64,000 nucleotides of DNA from Peptococcaceae bacterium. GTDB taxonomy: Bacteria; Bacillota; Desulfitobacteriia; Desulfitobacteriales; Syntrophobotulaceae. The translations under genes and the position numbers were made by a program. The stretch spans positions 30,706-94,705 of the forward strand of contig WRII01000003.1 of the NCBI GenBank assembly GCA_009782825.1. The letters run 5' to 3'. The notes under the pieces are model-generated. The model ran no database searches. It was not told where the DNA came from and saw nothing but the letters and a program-made list of their open reading frames with translations. Positions 1 through 8,383 of the stretch are shown here, piece by piece (the first letter of the stretch is position 1; every line of letters begins with the position of its first letter).

Positions 1-231
1 AAGTCTAACCTTACCAGGATATTGGATACCATGGAAAAGAAAGATATGGTGTGCCGAACGCCAAACCCGGCGGACAGGAGGAGCTTTATGATATCTACCA
101 CAAAACATTCGCGCTCTTTACAGACTCCTATCACTAAGATTGTATTGGAATACAGCCATAAAATCTTTGAGTGTATCAGCGAAAGTGATATTGAAATTTT
201 GAAACGGGTTTTTGCGAAGTTACAAAATTGA
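1..231 (+). CDS. MarR-family transcriptional regulator, C-terminal part (cut by window edge)
   Basis: The frame is open from base 1, so the gene begins before the window. The visible 76 residues cover the end of the recognition helix (KSNLTRILDTMEKK), the wing with the family hallmark DRRS, and the C-terminal dimerisation helix. MarR proteins are dimeric winged-helix repressors or activators that often respond to phenolic or oxidising compounds. The stop lies 26 bases before the nitroreductase-like gene, so the two are probably cotranscribed and the regulator may control it. The family call is firm; ligand and target are unknown. Confidence 0.85.
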   Translation, partial: KSNLTRILDTMEKKDMVCRTPNPADRRSFMISTTKHSRSLQTPITKIVLEYSHKIFECISESDIEILKRVFAKLQN

Positions 232-257
232 CTATTCTATAGATTGGAGGAACGACA

Positions 258-998
258 ATGACACCAACACCAACACCGACACCAACAGCAACAATGACAC
301 TTCAAGAAGCCATGCAAAACAGACACGCTGTAAGAAGCTATCTGGAAAAAGACATCGAACCGGAGATACTCACGGCACTCACGGCGGAAATCGCGACATG
401 CAATGCGGAGAGCGGTCTCAATATCCAACTGGTCACCCATGAGCCTCGGGCCTTTTCTGGTATTATGGCGCGCCTTAGCTTATCCGGAAGATTTTCCGGG
501 ATCAATACCTATCTGGCTCTCATCGGCAAACCGGGGCCTGATTTTGAAGAAAAGATTGGGTATTTTGGCCAGCGTGTTGTTTTGAAAGCCCAACAGTTGG
601 GATTGAACAGCTGCTGGGTAGCTGTCTCTTACAGCAAAGGCAGGTGTGGAGCTGCCATCGGCCCAGAGGAGAAATTGGGGTGCGTCATTCCTCTTGGTTA
701 TGGGGTTACCCAAGGTGTGCCCCACAAGAGCAGACCTTTTGAAACCTTATGTCGTATGGAAAGCGATGGGGAAGGCGATATGCCGGCATGGTTCCGTAAA
801 GGCGGGGAGGCAGCGCTGTTGGCGCCCACGGCCAACAATCAGCAGAAATTTCTGTTCACATTGACGAAGGAGGGGGTGCAAGCCCAGGCGATAGGGCGAG
901 GAAGCTATACGCAGATTGATCTGGGCATTGCTAAATATCATTTTGAGGTGGGGGCGGGAAAAGAGAACTTTAGGTGGACAAGTGGACATAACCTTTGA
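258..998 (+). CDS. Nitroreductase-like flavoprotein
   Basis: A 246-residue protein resembling the compact nitroreductase family that binds FMN. The motif RHAVRSY near residue 22 matches the usual RRSxRxY phosphate-binding segment, and QQLGLNSCWV around residue 115 matches the central flavin region. Members reduce nitro groups, quinones or flavins with NAD(P)H in the cytoplasm; the substrate here cannot be told. The start ATG follows a good GGAGG site. The first dozen residues are a Thr-Pro repeat (TPTPTPTPT) coded by an imperfect ACACCA hexanucleotide repeat, so the true folded domain starts near residue 14. It follows a MarR gene closely, which suggests regulation by that protein. Confidence 0.7.
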   Translation: MTPTPTPTPTATMTLQEAMQNRHAVRSYLEKDIEPEILTALTAEIATCNAESGLNIQLVTHEPRAFSGIMARLSLSGRFSGINTYLALIGKPGPDFEEKIGYFGQRVVLKAQQLGLNSCWVAVSYSKGRCGAAIGPEEKLGCVIPLGYGVTQGVPHKSRPFETLCRMESDGEGDMPAWFRKGGEAALLAPTANNQQKFLFTLTKEGVQAQAIGRGSYTQIDLGIAKYHFEVGAGKENFRWTSGHNL

Positions 999-1063
999 AC
1001 ATAACCTTCCTTCAGGTATACACGATATATTCGATGTGGCATAGATCTCCTGCTGGTTTTTTT

Positions 1064-1100
1064 CCTCCTCCAGGTATACACTATAAGGTGTAGGAGGAGG
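1064..1100 (+). promoter_or_regulatory. Hairpin that hides the ribosome site of the PBP gene
   Basis: CCTCCTCC at 1064-1071 is the perfect complement of the Shine-Dalgarno GGAGGAGG at 1093-1100. Inside, ACAC (1078-1081) pairs with GTGT (1088-1091) around a six-base loop. The PBP start codon is at 1109. A folded leader would block translation initiation. A copy of the CAGGTATACAC segment inside the hairpin also occurs 58 bases upstream (1014-1024). Confidence 0.6.
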
Positions 1101-1108
1101 AAAGTACA

Positions 1109-3154
1109 ATGCGCAAAAAGATTTTACTAGGCCTTGGTATAACCTTAGGCCTCGCAGCCCTGATTACAGCCGGTATCTTTGCTTATTCAGCATTCTCAAG
1201 TTCAGACAGCAACAGCAGGATGACAGAAACGGTGACTCATTACTTTGCTCAGATAGGTGACGGACAGTACGAAGACCTTTATGAGCTGTTGAGTGAACGC
1301 AGCCAAACTCAGATTACCAAAGAAGATTTCGTGACACGGAACAAGAACATTTATGAAGGTATTGAGGCGAAAAACATCTCCGTAACTGTAACTGAGACAT
1401 ATCCTTATCACAAAAAACCGGATTCCCTGGAGTATATCGATCACTATATCGATCAGATGGGCTCCTCGGATCCCGGCTCGGAAACCGCGGACATGCAGAA
1501 AACTTGGCGCGTGGTTGACTATGAGATGCGTATGGATACGTTGGCCGGAGAAATCTTCTACACCAACTTTGCCGTTCTGAGTTTGGATACGGAGAAGAAA
1601 TACAGAATAGAATGGGCGCCCCAGTGGATTTTTCCCAAGCTGGCAGGGGATGACAAGGTTCGTGTCAACAGATTTCCCGCCAAACGGGGGAATCTTTTCG
1701 ACCGCAATGGCGTGTTGCTGGCCGGGGAAGGTTCCGGAACTCAAGAGGCCTTTGATGCGCAAGATGGTTCTGATGCTCAAATGGCGGCTTTAGAAGGCAG
1801 GTTTTATCCGTTAGGAGAAAAGGCTTCCCACCTCATCGGATACATACAAAGTATCACGGCGGAAGAGCTGGAGGACCTGGGCGGGCAGGGATACCATGGA
1901 AACAGCCTGATTGGCAAAGTTGGTCTGGAGAAGCTTTATGAAGAACGCCTGCGGGCACAGGATGGCTGCGAAATCATCATTACGGATCATGAAGGAACTG
2001 TTAAAGAGATTTTAGTCAGCAAGGAAAAGGTCGACGGTAAAAATCTTACCTTAACACTTGATGCTCAGGTGCAAACCAAGCTGTATAACCAATTCTTTCA
2101 GGATAAAAGCTGCGCCGTGGCTATGAATCCCAAGACAGGGGAGATCCTGGGGCTGGTCAGCACTCCCACTTATAATGCCAATGATTTTATTCAGGGTATG
2201 CCACAGGCACAATGGACGGCTCTCAATGAGGATAGAAACAAACCCTTGTACAATCGCTTTAAGGCGGCGTATTGTCCCGGATCTACGTTTAAGGCGCTGA
2301 CAGCGGCCATTGGTCTGGACACGGGGGCCTTTGCGGCCAATGATGATTTCGGGCATAGCGGCCTTGTGTGGAAGAAGGATGCCGGCTGGGGCGGGTATTC
2401 TATTGTGACGACCAAAGAGTATGTTGGTCCGGCGAACACGGAAAACGCGCTGAAGTTTTCCGATAATATTTATTTTGGCAAGGCGGCTCTGAAAATTGGG
2501 CCGGATAATTTTGCTCAACAGCTGAAGAAGGTCGGGTTTGAGGAGAGTTTGCCCTTTGATTTTGGCTTGGCGCCGTCGACATTTTCGACAACAAAGGCTT
2601 TTGAGTCGGAGATTCAGTTGGCAGACAGCGGGTACGGGCAGGGACAAATCTTGATCAATCCTCTGCATCTGGCTTCTATTTATTCCGCCTTTGTTAATGA
2701 GGGCAGTATGATTCGGCCTTATGTGTTGCAGGAGGATTCACCTCAAAGTAAGTCGTCTCTAAGCGAGACGTCTTTGAGTGAGACGTCTCAAAATGACTCG
2801 TCTCAAAGTGACACGCTTCAGAACGAACCCTCGGTTCAGAAGTTCTGGAAGGAAAATGTCTTTAAGCCTGAAACGGCGGATTCTATTAAAAAATTCCTGG
2901 TTCAGGTCGTGGAAAGCGGCACGGCTACCGATGCCCAAATCCCAGGCCTCACTCTTGGAGGAAAGACGGGAACAGCGGAGATTAAGCAGTCTGTGGATGA
3001 TGTCCATGGGACGCAGCTGGGCTGGTTTGTCCTGTTGACAGCGGATGCATCCCCGGAAGATTCGCTCCTGGTGATTGCCATGGTGGAGGATGTTCAAAAC
3101 AGGGGCGGAAGTCATTATGTGGTGCCGAAGGTGAAGAGGGTTTTTGAGACGTGA
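1109..3154 (+). CDS. Class B penicillin-binding protein, MecA_N type transpeptidase
   Basis: A 681-residue peptidoglycan transpeptidase anchored by one N-terminal membrane helix (about residues 5-27), acting outside the membrane. An NTF2-like MecA_N domain spans about 35-155, a dimerisation domain about 190-310 and the transpeptidase domain the rest. The catalytic motifs are all present: STFK (Ser392, Lys395), SDN (451-453) and KTGT (619-622). An unusual Ser-rich insert at about 544-575, coded by short repeats containing CGTCTC/GAGACG, lies in the transpeptidase domain. The architecture matches PBP2a/PBP3-type proteins of Bacillota. That does not by itself show beta-lactam resistance, because such proteins are common housekeeping genes in Clostridia. 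The start follows GGAGGAGG, which is held in a hairpin. Confidence 0.9.
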   Translation: MRKKILLGLGITLGLAALITAGIFAYSAFSSSDSNSRMTETVTHYFAQIGDGQYEDLYELLSERSQTQITKEDFVTRNKNIYEGIEAKNISVTVTETYPYHKKPDSLEYIDHYIDQMGSSDPGSETADMQKTWRVVDYEMRMDTLAGEIFYTNFAVLSLDTEKKYRIEWAPQWIFPKLAGDDKVRVNRFPAKRGNLFDRNGVLLAGEGSGTQEAFDAQDGSDAQMAALEGRFYPLGEKASHLIGYIQSITAEELEDLGGQGYHGNSLIGKVGLEKLYEERLRAQDGCEIIITDHEGTVKEILVSKEKVDGKNLTLTLDAQVQTKLYNQFFQDKSCAVAMNPKTGEILGLVSTPTYNANDFIQGMPQAQWTALNEDRNKPLYNRFKAAYCPGSTFKALTAAIGLDTGAFAANDDFGHSGLVWKKDAGWGGYSIVTTKEYVGPANTENALKFSDNIYFGKAALKIGPDNFAQQLKKVGFEESLPFDFGLAPSTFSTTKAFESEIQLADSGYGQGQILINPLHLASIYSAFVNEGSMIRPYVLQEDSPQSKSSLSETSLSETSQNDSSQSDTLQNEPSVQKFWKENVFKPETADSIKKFLVQVVESGTATDAQIPGLTLGGKTGTAEIKQSVDDVHGTQLGWFVLLTADASPEDSLLVIAMVEDVQNRGGSHYVVPKVKRVFET

Positions 3155-3258
3155 GAGAGATGAAGTAATGGAAAGTGAATACTAGAATCACAGCGAATAA
3201 TAGCGAATAATATGAAAAAATGAGAAAAATAGATTCTTGACATTTTTTTGTAGACCTG

Positions 3259-3290
3259 ATATCCTTCAGCAGGATATGTATTTTTAATAG
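3259..3290 (+). terminator. Probable rho-independent terminator after the PBP gene
   Basis: A seven-base-pair stem (ATATCCT, loop TCAGC, AGGATAT) is followed by a short T-rich tract. It lies 105 bases after the PBP stop and just before tRNA-Val. A TTGACA box at 3237-3242 precedes it and might belong to a tRNA promoter, so the two signals are close together. Confidence 0.5.
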
Positions 3291-3307
3291 GGGTTGGTTG
3301 ATATTTT

Positions 3308-3384
3308 GGGCAATTAGCTCAGTTGGTTAGAGCGCATGCCTCACATGCATGAGGCCGAGGGTTCGAATCCCCCATTGCCCACCA
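3308..3384 (+). tRNA. tRNA-Val (anticodon CAC)
   Basis: A full cloverleaf can be folded: acceptor GGGCAAT pairs with ATTGCCC, the D-arm is GCTC/GAGC, and the anticodon stem CATGC/GCATG carries the loop CTCACAT, giving anticodon CAC for GUG codons. The T-loop is TTCGAAT, with one A-C mismatch in its stem. The terminal CCA is encoded. It stands directly before the arsenic gene block; tRNA 3' ends are frequent island attachment sites, but no second copy of this end was found in the window. Confidence 0.95.
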
Positions 3385-3595
3385 TTTGTAACTTGGCCAT
3401 GGACCCAGTTCTACAGGCGGGGCATATGATCCAGGTGCTTTGGGTCCAACCGGACTACGGGAGTCCGATGGGGGGCGGATTGGTTTGTGTCTATCCATTG
3501 CAACGCTGCAGCTGGGGGTGACCCCAGCAGAAACCAGGGGCTTTGTCCTGCTGGGGTTACCCCCAGCACTTACATAACACTCGGTTCATATCAAC
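3385..3595. repeat. Non-coding stretch with a 20-bp inverted repeat (3511-3567)
   Basis: Between the tRNA and the convergent end of arsM there is no convincing gene. A 40-codon open frame at 3400-3522 has no ribosome site. The arms 3511-3530 and 3548-3567 match at 19 of 20 positions around a 17-base spacer. Each arm is itself nearly palindromic (GGGGTgACCCC), so a cruciform is possible. A second small hairpin (CGGACT...AGTCCG) lies at 3451-3467. No T-tract follows on either strand, so this is not a standard terminator. Confidence 0.6.
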
Positions 3596-4414
3596 TCATT
3601 TATCAGCGCTGATCAAAGCTCCTGCAAAAGCTCCATCCAACGTTTCTAAATCAGCATTGTCAATATTGGATTCCAATTGATTCATAAATTCAGAGAGGAT
3701 TACCTCTTTGGTGTAAACGTGGGCAATCTCAATTTGTATATTTGTGTAGCCGCACTTTCGCAAAATGGATTCATACGCCTCAATAGTAATTGTGCCGGCC
3801 AGACAGCCGCACCACATTTCCGCGCTTTTGCGAATTTCGGGACTGACTTCCTTAATCGTTACAACATCGGCCACCCGCAAACGGCCACCCTGCTTGATAA
3901 CTCTGTATGCTTCAGACAGGGCTTTCTCTTTATCTTCGGACAGATTAATAACACAGTTTGAAATGACCGCGTCAACAGTCTCGTCTGGCAAGGGAATCTC
4001 TTCAATATAGCCTTTGATAAAATCTACATTGGCAACACCCATTTTGGCCTTGTTCCCATTCGCGAGCCGCAACATCTCGTCGGTCATGTCAAGACCGTAC
4101 ACTTTGCCGTTATCGCCCACAAAACGTGACGCCATTAAAACATCGATACCGCCGCCGCTGCCCAAGTCCAAAACCGTTTCACCTTCTTTAAGCTGCGCAA
4201 ACACAAGGGGATTTGCGCAACCCAGGGATGCTTCTATCGCTTCTCTGGGAAGTGCTGAAAGTTCCATACCCGCATAATTTACTGAGGTATCTGTAATACT
4301 TTGATTGCCGCAACCAGCAGATGAACAGCATCCCCCGGTCTTCTCCTTTTTACTGAATTCCTCAGCAATTTTGCCGTACTGTTCTTGTACCTTTTCCCTG
4401 ATATTCGTATTCAT
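3596..4414 (-). CDS. arsM: Arsenite methyltransferase
   Basis: A 272-residue SAM-dependent methyltransferase that converts As(III) to methylated arsenicals. The SAM-binding motif is VLDLGSGGG, followed by the acidic GLDMTDEM segment. Cysteine sites typical of ArsM are present: the GGCCSSAGC cluster near residue 28, the conserved Cys in SLGCANP, and the MWCGC pair that binds arsenite. It is the last gene of the arsenic operon, 75 bases after the ArsC fusion, with a clear GGGAG ribosome site. Length and motifs agree with bacterial ArsM. Confidence 0.95.
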   Translation of the reverse strand: MNTNIREKVQEQYGKIAEEFSKKEKTGGCCSSAGCGNQSITDTSVNYAGMELSALPREAIEASLGCANPLVFAQLKEGETVLDLGSGGGIDVLMASRFVGDNGKVYGLDMTDEMLRLANGNKAKMGVANVDFIKGYIEEIPLPDETVDAVISNCVINLSEDKEKALSEAYRVIKQGGRLRVADVVTIKEVSPEIRKSAEMWCGCLAGTITIEAYESILRKCGYTNIQIEIAHVYTKEVILSEFMNQLESNIDNADLETLDGAFAGALISADK

Positions 4415-4489
4415 GTTTACTCCCGTTCCAACGCAGTATACGCGTCTAATAAAATTTGTAGGCTTTCCAGCACCTAAGCTTAGTATTCT

Positions 4490-5350
4490 TCAGGTGGTTT
4501 TCGCGATATCCGTGAGCTGCTGTTTCAGTTTCAACACTTTTTCCTCAATAAGTTTTATGACCTTGATAAATTCTTCATCGCTTTTGCCTGTTGGATCTTC
4601 AAGCCCCCAATCTTCACGATGCTTGCAGGGTAAGAATGGACACTCCACATTACAACCCATTGTGATAACGATATCGATAGACGGTATATCGGATAATGAT
4701 TTTGAATACTGCGTTTTTCCCATATCAATATTATAAAGTTTTTTTATAAGCCGTACAGCATCGGGATTGATTTTGTCTTGAACCTCTGTGCCCGCGCTGT
4801 AACTTTCAAACGCGTTTTCAGCAAAGTGTTTGCCAAGGGCCTCCGCGATTTGGCTACGGCATGAGTTGTGAACACATATGAAGGCAACCTTTGGCTTTCC
4901 ATCTGTTTGCAACTCGGGCTTATATAAAAGAGAGTCCAAAATTTCTGCAGCGTCTTTCACAAGACATGGGCATATGGCTTGTACCCGTTCACTTGCAAGG
5001 TCCTTGTCGCCATACCGCAAATCAACACCTAAAAGTTCCCGACAGTTTGTGGATCCGTGCTTTGCAGTGAATTGTCTGTCAAACTCTTGAATAAGTGCAA
5101 AGGTTTTTTCTATTGATTCTTTATCACCCGGCACAGAATTTCCATGTTTCAGGCCGATGACCATGTATGCTCCTGTCGCTGCACCACACGTTGAACTTAA
5201 CCGTGCCATTCCTGCTGACAAACCGCAGGATATTTTTAAAGCAGTCTCTTTATCCAATCCTAAATCTTCACAGTACGTGGATAATAAGGCTTGTGAACAA
5301 TAAAAGCCGTTATTAAAGGATTTCAAAACTTCATTTGCTTTTTTGTTCAT
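4490..5350 (-). CDS. arsC: Fusion of a C_GCAxxG_C_C redox domain with thioredoxin-type arsenate reductase
   Basis: 286 residues in two parts. Residues 1-150 match the C_GCAxxG_C_C (putative redox-active) family: Cys-rich, with SCGLSAG and STCGAATGA. Residues 152-286 are an arsenate reductase of the low-molecular-weight phosphatase fold: the P-loop CVHNSCRSQ gives nucleophile Cys159 and Arg165, and distal cysteines lie in GCNVECPFLPC. The C-terminal half reduces As(V) to As(III) for export or methylation. The redox domain may act as its private thiol partner; that is inference. The two domains are usually separate proteins. It lies 20 bases downstream of arsA in the same operon. Confidence 0.88.
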   Translation of the reverse strand: MNKKANEVLKSFNNGFYCSQALLSTYCEDLGLDKETALKISCGLSAGMARLSSTCGAATGAYMVIGLKHGNSVPGDKESIEKTFALIQEFDRQFTAKHGSTNCRELLGVDLRYGDKDLASERVQAICPCLVKDAAEILDSLLYKPELQTDGKPKVAFICVHNSCRSQIAEALGKHFAENAFESYSAGTEVQDKINPDAVRLIKKLYNIDMGKTQYSKSLSDIPSIDIVITMGCNVECPFLPCKHREDWGLEDPTGKSDEEFIKVIKLIEEKVLKLKQQLTDIAKTT

Positions 5351-5370
5351 TTCAGCACATCCTTCCAGGT

Positions 5371-7110
5371 TTACATATTTAATAACTGACTGCCCTTAAT
5401 ATCTTCTGCGCTCCACGCAATGACGGCAAAATGCCCGCCTGATCTTTCATCAACTTTGTTGATCCATTCGATTTCATGGCTTGCTTTGGCTTGCAAAAGC
5501 TGATTGGTCGTTTCCGTCGCGTACATGGACGAATTGATAACCCACCACTTCGTGGCAATTCCGGCGCGTTCTAAATCTTCCTCTAAACGTATGGCCTCAT
5601 AGACGGGCGTGGTTTCTGCGAGCGTAACAATAATCACTTCTGTTTCGTCTGCATTGCGAAGTCTGGGGAGCAGTTTTTTCACCGTTTCGGGAATGTCGCC
5701 TTGTGTGCGTTTTACTTCTTTGTGATAACTTTGTGTCGCGTCAAGCAAGAGTAATGTATGCCCTGTGGGGGCGGTATCGATAACAACAATTTCATTGTCC
5801 GCGCGTTCCACAATTTCGGCAAATTTGCGAAATACAGCTATTTCCTGTGTGCAGGGGGAACGCAAGTCTTCTTCTACATAGGCAACATCATTTTCCGACA
5901 TTGTTTCCCTTGCTTTGGCCAGCACTTCATTTTGATAACGTTCCAACTCTGCCTTTTCGTCAATGTGGCTTATGCTTATACGGCTGTTCTCATCTATGAC
6001 AAATTTTATGTGTGCGGCAGGGTCGGTGGTCGTTAAATGCACATTTTCGCCTTTGGCGGATAGCCCAAGCGCGACGGCAGCGGCAACAGATGTTTTACCT
6101 ACGCCGCCTTTACCCATTGTGAAAATAACCTTTTTCCTGCTCTTGAATAAATCGTCTATCACTTTGCTGAGCTTCGGGATATCGGTGGTTTTTAATGTGT
6201 CATCGCATGGGGAAAAGTTGTCTTTTACAAGCAGATTGCGTACATTTTCCATGCCTGTTATGTTGTAGGCGCGGAGTGGAACGGAATAAATCGTAATCGT
6301 CTGCAATCCTACCGGAATATCCGAAAGTACCTTTTTTTGTTTGTGATAAAGGCTTTCGGAAATAGTGTCATCATAGGCGGTCAATACGCCATTGATAGTT
6401 AATATCTGATTGAGAATACCTAAATCAGCCAGCTCCTTTGAGGCTCGTGCAGCTTCTTTGAGCGGGGAACTTTCAGGACGGGAAATAAGAATGAGCGTTG
6501 TTAATTGACCATCTGGCAATGTTTCGACCGCTTTCTTGTATATTTCCTTTTTGCTCTCCAATCCCGCAAGCTGTCCCAAGCAGGACGCACCATGCGTGCT
6601 TTCACTTATGAAATTACTCCATGCCGACGGAAGCTGCAGCATTCTTAGCGTATGCCCTGTGGGAGCTGTATCAAAAATAATATGGTCGTACTCGTTCTGT
6701 GCTTTTTTATCGGTTATGAAATTGGAAAACTCATTAAACGCGGCAATTTCAACCGTGCAGGAGCCGGATAGCTGTTCCTCCATATTGGCTATTACGCTTT
6801 CAGGCAGTTTGCCGCGATAGGGGGCAATCACGCTTTCGCGATATTCTGCTGCCGCTTGTAATGGATCAAGATTGGCAACTATCAGTCCCGGCACTTCTTT
6901 AATCGGCGTCCCTTTGCTTGAAAGGTCGGTACTAAAAACATCCTGCAAATTGGAAGCGGGGTCGGTGCTTATGAGCAATATCCTTTTGCCATGATCTGCA
7001 AGGGTAACGGCGGTGGCGCAGGCGACGGAAGTTTTGCCCACGCCGCCCTTGCCAGTGAAAAATAGATATTTTGTCAGCGGGATATTTTGAAGATTGAATG
7101 GTGTATACAT
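5371..7110 (-). CDS. arsA: Arsenical pump-driving ATPase
   Basis: 579 residues with two ATPase halves, each with a GKGGVGKTS P-loop (about residues 20-28 and 333-341) and a DTAPTGHTLR-type switch segment. Metal-site cysteines fall where ArsA needs them (Cys118 in SGSCTVEIAAF, Cys177 in HGASC, Cys420 in RSPCTQEIAVF). ArsA hydrolyses ATP to drive As(III) extrusion through a membrane partner. The classical partner is ArsB, but here the operon encodes ACR3. The start chosen is the ATG at 7110, which overlaps the arsD stop as TGATG and implies translational coupling; an upstream in-frame start would add 11 residues read from arsD coding sequence. Confidence 0.95.
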   Translation of the reverse strand: MYTPFNLQNIPLTKYLFFTGKGGVGKTSVACATAVTLADHGKRILLISTDPASNLQDVFSTDLSSKGTPIKEVPGLIVANLDPLQAAAEYRESVIAPYRGKLPESVIANMEEQLSGSCTVEIAAFNEFSNFITDKKAQNEYDHIIFDTAPTGHTLRMLQLPSAWSNFISESTHGASCLGQLAGLESKKEIYKKAVETLPDGQLTTLILISRPESSPLKEAARASKELADLGILNQILTINGVLTAYDDTISESLYHKQKKVLSDIPVGLQTITIYSVPLRAYNITGMENVRNLLVKDNFSPCDDTLKTTDIPKLSKVIDDLFKSRKKVIFTMGKGGVGKTSVAAAVALGLSAKGENVHLTTTDPAAHIKFVIDENSRISISHIDEKAELERYQNEVLAKARETMSENDVAYVEEDLRSPCTQEIAVFRKFAEIVERADNEIVVIDTAPTGHTLLLLDATQSYHKEVKRTQGDIPETVKKLLPRLRNADETEVIIVTLAETTPVYEAIRLEEDLERAGIATKWWVINSSMYATETTNQLLQAKASHEIEWINKVDERSGGHFAVIAWSAEDIKGSQLLNM

Positions 7111-7937
7111 CAGCAGCCAGCCTCCCCACAACCACAGCCGCAAGAATCATCTGCGATGGGTTCTTTACCCTTGCTTTCTTCGCTTTCGCAACCGCAAGAA
7201 TTATCTGCGTTGGTAGGGCAAGCGTTGTGTAGGCAATCACAAGTTATATCCAGTAACTTTTCGAATTCATCATTACGGGGATAACGCTTTGTTATAACGA
7301 TTTTCCCGTCAACAACTACGATGGGTAGTACCTCAACACCTTCATCTGTTAAGCGTTGACTGACTTCAGCATTGTTCACAAACTCTTGTGGGGCATTTGT
7401 CAGATTATAGCGTTTGATTTCTGTGCCACATGTTTTTAGGGTTTCCAAAGCTGCTGAAATACGCAGTAATTCGGGATCAACACCTACTCCGCAAAGCCCT
7501 GTCGGGCAGCACATGGCAGGTTCATAGATGATCATGGTTTTCATGGTGTGTTCACTCCTTGATTTATTATTGGGCTGTGTATTATCGCAACCGCAATCAC
7601 TATCACAACCACAGTCGTTATTGCCATCGATATTGACACCATCAAAAAACTTAATCAGATTATCTGGTAACATGTAGGATTTTTCTTTGGGTTTTTGCCC
7701 ATAAATAGCTTTTAAGATACCGTCTGTAATCATAGCAACAGGCGGCTGTTCGTAATTTTTGCCTTCATAGACGAACACTCGGCAATCCACGCTACAGCCA
7801 GCTAAGTCACCGCAATCAGCGCAGTCACTTTCTTCTAACTCACTGCTGATATCTACGCCGTTTACACGGATGGTCGGAGAACTGATAAAGCGGTATTTTT
7901 CTGCAAGCTCTTTTGATGTTATATTGACCGGGTTCAC
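7110..7937 (-). CDS. arsD: DUF2703 C-terminal part fused to ArsD arsenic metallochaperone (frame-shifted 5' end)
   Basis: The first 100 residues are the second half of a DUF2703 domain (SSPTIRVNGVDIS, Cys-rich DCADCGDLAGC). A Cys/Asn linker follows, then a complete ArsD: MKTMIIYEPAMCCPTGLCG with the As(III) ligands Cys-Cys and Cys, and a C-terminal CGCGCGEAGC tail. ArsD delivers As(III) to ArsA. An internal ATG for ArsD near 7543 has its own AAGGAG site, so a free ArsD may also be made. The GTG start at 7937 is probably not the natural beginning: the upstream half of DUF2703 is in another frame, and a single base missing in the C-run at 7967-7970 would join them. Confidence 0.85.
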   Translation of the reverse strand: MNPVNITSKELAEKYRFISSPTIRVNGVDISSELEESDCADCGDLAGCSVDCRVFVYEGKNYEQPPVAMITDGILKAIYGQKPKEKSYMLPDNLIKFFDGVNIDGNNDCGCDSDCGCDNTQPNNKSRSEHTMKTMIIYEPAMCCPTGLCGVGVDPELLRISAALETLKTCGTEIKRYNLTNAPQEFVNNAEVSQRLTDEGVEVLPIVVVDGKIVITKRYPRNDEFEKLLDITCDCLHNACPTNADNSCGCESEESKGKEPIADDSCGCGCGEAGC

Positions 7938-8383
7938 TTCTGCCTGATAGCCAAGCGTTTCAAATACCCCGGAGACAGAACTCCAAGCGCCTTTTGAAGT
8001 GTTTCATCAGTTGCCATGCACCGTTCACAGGTGTTCAGGTCAAGATACAGGAAATCGATATTGAGTTTCTTTGTAGTCGGTTTCGCTGCCATAGTGGTTT
8101 CACTGTACGAACAATCGATGCTGCACTCGCTATCGGTTTTTGAAGTGTCGCTTATCTTTTGATTTGGCGGCGTCCAGCCAGTATTGTCACCAGCATAGGT
8201 GATGGAACCTGTCGGGCAGAGATTGCCGCAGCCGTGACATTGATCTATACAACCATTTGTATAGACAACAAAAGGCTTCTGAGGACTGTTCTTGTCATAA
8301 ACGCCGTGAGCGCAATAATTTATGCACGTGCCACAGTCAATACAAGTTTCCGTGTTAATCACGGGATACCAGTTTTTAGACAT
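7934..8383 (-). CDS. 4Fe-4S ferredoxin domain fused to the N-terminal part of DUF2703
   Basis: 149 residues. The first 70 hold a ferredoxin-like domain (CIDCGTCINYC and CIDQCHGCGNLCPTGSI). From about residue 108 the DUF2703 signature begins (LNIDFLYLDLNTCERC) but stops after LGVLSPG. The missing part (FETLGYQAEVNPVNI) is found in the overlapping downstream frame, so the reading frame is broken at the G/C run near 7967-7972. Intact, the locus would encode one ferredoxin-DUF2703-ArsD protein of about 420 residues. Such ferredoxin and DUF2703 genes are regular neighbours of ACR3/ArsD operons in anaerobes; their exact biochemical role is unproven. A sequencing error is possible. Confidence 0.8.
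   Translation of the reverse strand: MSKNWYPVINTETCIDCGTCINYCAHGVYDKNSPQKPFVVYTNGCIDQCHGCGNLCPTGSITYAGDNTGWTPPNQKISDTSKTDSECSIDCSYSETTMAAKPTTKKLNIDFLYLDLNTCERCMATDETLQKALGVLSPGYLKRLAIRQK

Noticed and set aside
1109..3154. Acquired methicillin-resistance gene mecA
   Set aside because: The domain order is the same, but this type is widespread as native PBP in Clostridia; no mec regulators or cassette genes are nearby.
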